Below are positions 34,521 to 34,546 of a stretch of DNA of 34,546 nucleotides, one piece after another. How positions within the stretch are numbered: the stretch's first letter is position 1; every line of letters starts with the position of its first letter. Origin of the DNA: Oscillatoria sp. SIO1A7. GTDB lineage: Bacteria > Cyanobacteriota > Cyanobacteriia > Cyanobacteriales > Laspinemataceae. The notes under the pieces are model-generated. The model made no database searches and was not told where the DNA came from. It saw only the letters and a program-made list of their open reading frames with translations. A program made the translations under genes and the position numbers. The DNA is taken from the NCBI GenBank assembly GCA_010672965.1, contig JAAHFN010000071.1, positions 1 through 34,546 of the forward strand. Reading direction: 5' to 3'.

Positions 34521-34546
34521 CACACTCCCCACACTCCCCGCCCCCT

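Overview
The window reads as chromosomal DNA of a filamentous-type cyanobacterium. Evidence for this is the dense scatter of HIP1 octamers (GCGATCGC), the cyanobacterial families present (DUF1816, a plastoquinone-type UbiA, a Ppx with an HD-like tail, Mini-RNase III next to RlmB, pentapeptide-repeat proteins, Uma2) and spacers packed with MITEs and GGGCATT/GTGGGGA-type microrepeats. The genus cannot be fixed from the sequence alone. No rRNA, tRNA, CRISPR array or intact transposase was seen.

Layout. 1-2260: decayed accessory DNA with a DUF6888-like relic, a protein made of five 78-residue DUF6887-like units, and a MITE. 2311-4947: divergent housekeeping pair ubiA (minus) and ppx (plus). 5453-7239: a two-TM coiled-coil protein resembling polysaccharide co-polymerases, then a STAS anti-sigma-antagonist-like protein. 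7656-9920: mrnC, rlmB and a DUF1816 gene (RNA maturation). 10042-12368 (minus): an alpha/beta hydrolase and a class-A beta-lactamase-fold serine hydrolase. 12988-14847: a GH13 amylase/CGTase-like enzyme with a C-terminal CBM20 and no signal peptide. 15857-17611: a secreted pentapeptide-repeat protein and a solo AAA ATPase. 18225-22634 (minus): a large transglutaminase-DUF2126 protein and a Met-rich zinc-ribbon protein. 22833-23914: a ParA-type gene broken by a 32-bp tandem duplication. 24368-30208: a 1946-residue exoprotein with two haemagglutinin-type secretion domains and a C-terminal CHAT (caspase-like) protease. 30609-32286 (minus): an unrecognised 244-aa protein translationally coupled to a pentapeptide-repeat protein. 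32762-33424: a Uma2-family nuclease. 33678-33905 (minus): a small protein with a consensus promoter and a clean terminator.

The spacers carry at least four MITE families. Family A has TA-flanked ends ATATCAAATCCGG. Family B has ends GGGAGCATTTCA and 8-bp target duplications. Family C has ends CTTTCAAGGGTATG. Family D has ends TATAGC(A/G)CTACGC. Several have palindromic cores (GTAGGGGCG...CGCCCCTAC or GTAGGTTGGG...CCCAACCTAC) that also occur alone, so the cores appear to move or be exchanged independently of the MITE ends.

The strongest candidates for something undescribed are the double-TPS/CHAT exoprotein, the coupled unknown plus pentapeptide-repeat operon, the DUF6887-like tandem array beside a dead partner, and the nested MITE/palindrome network.
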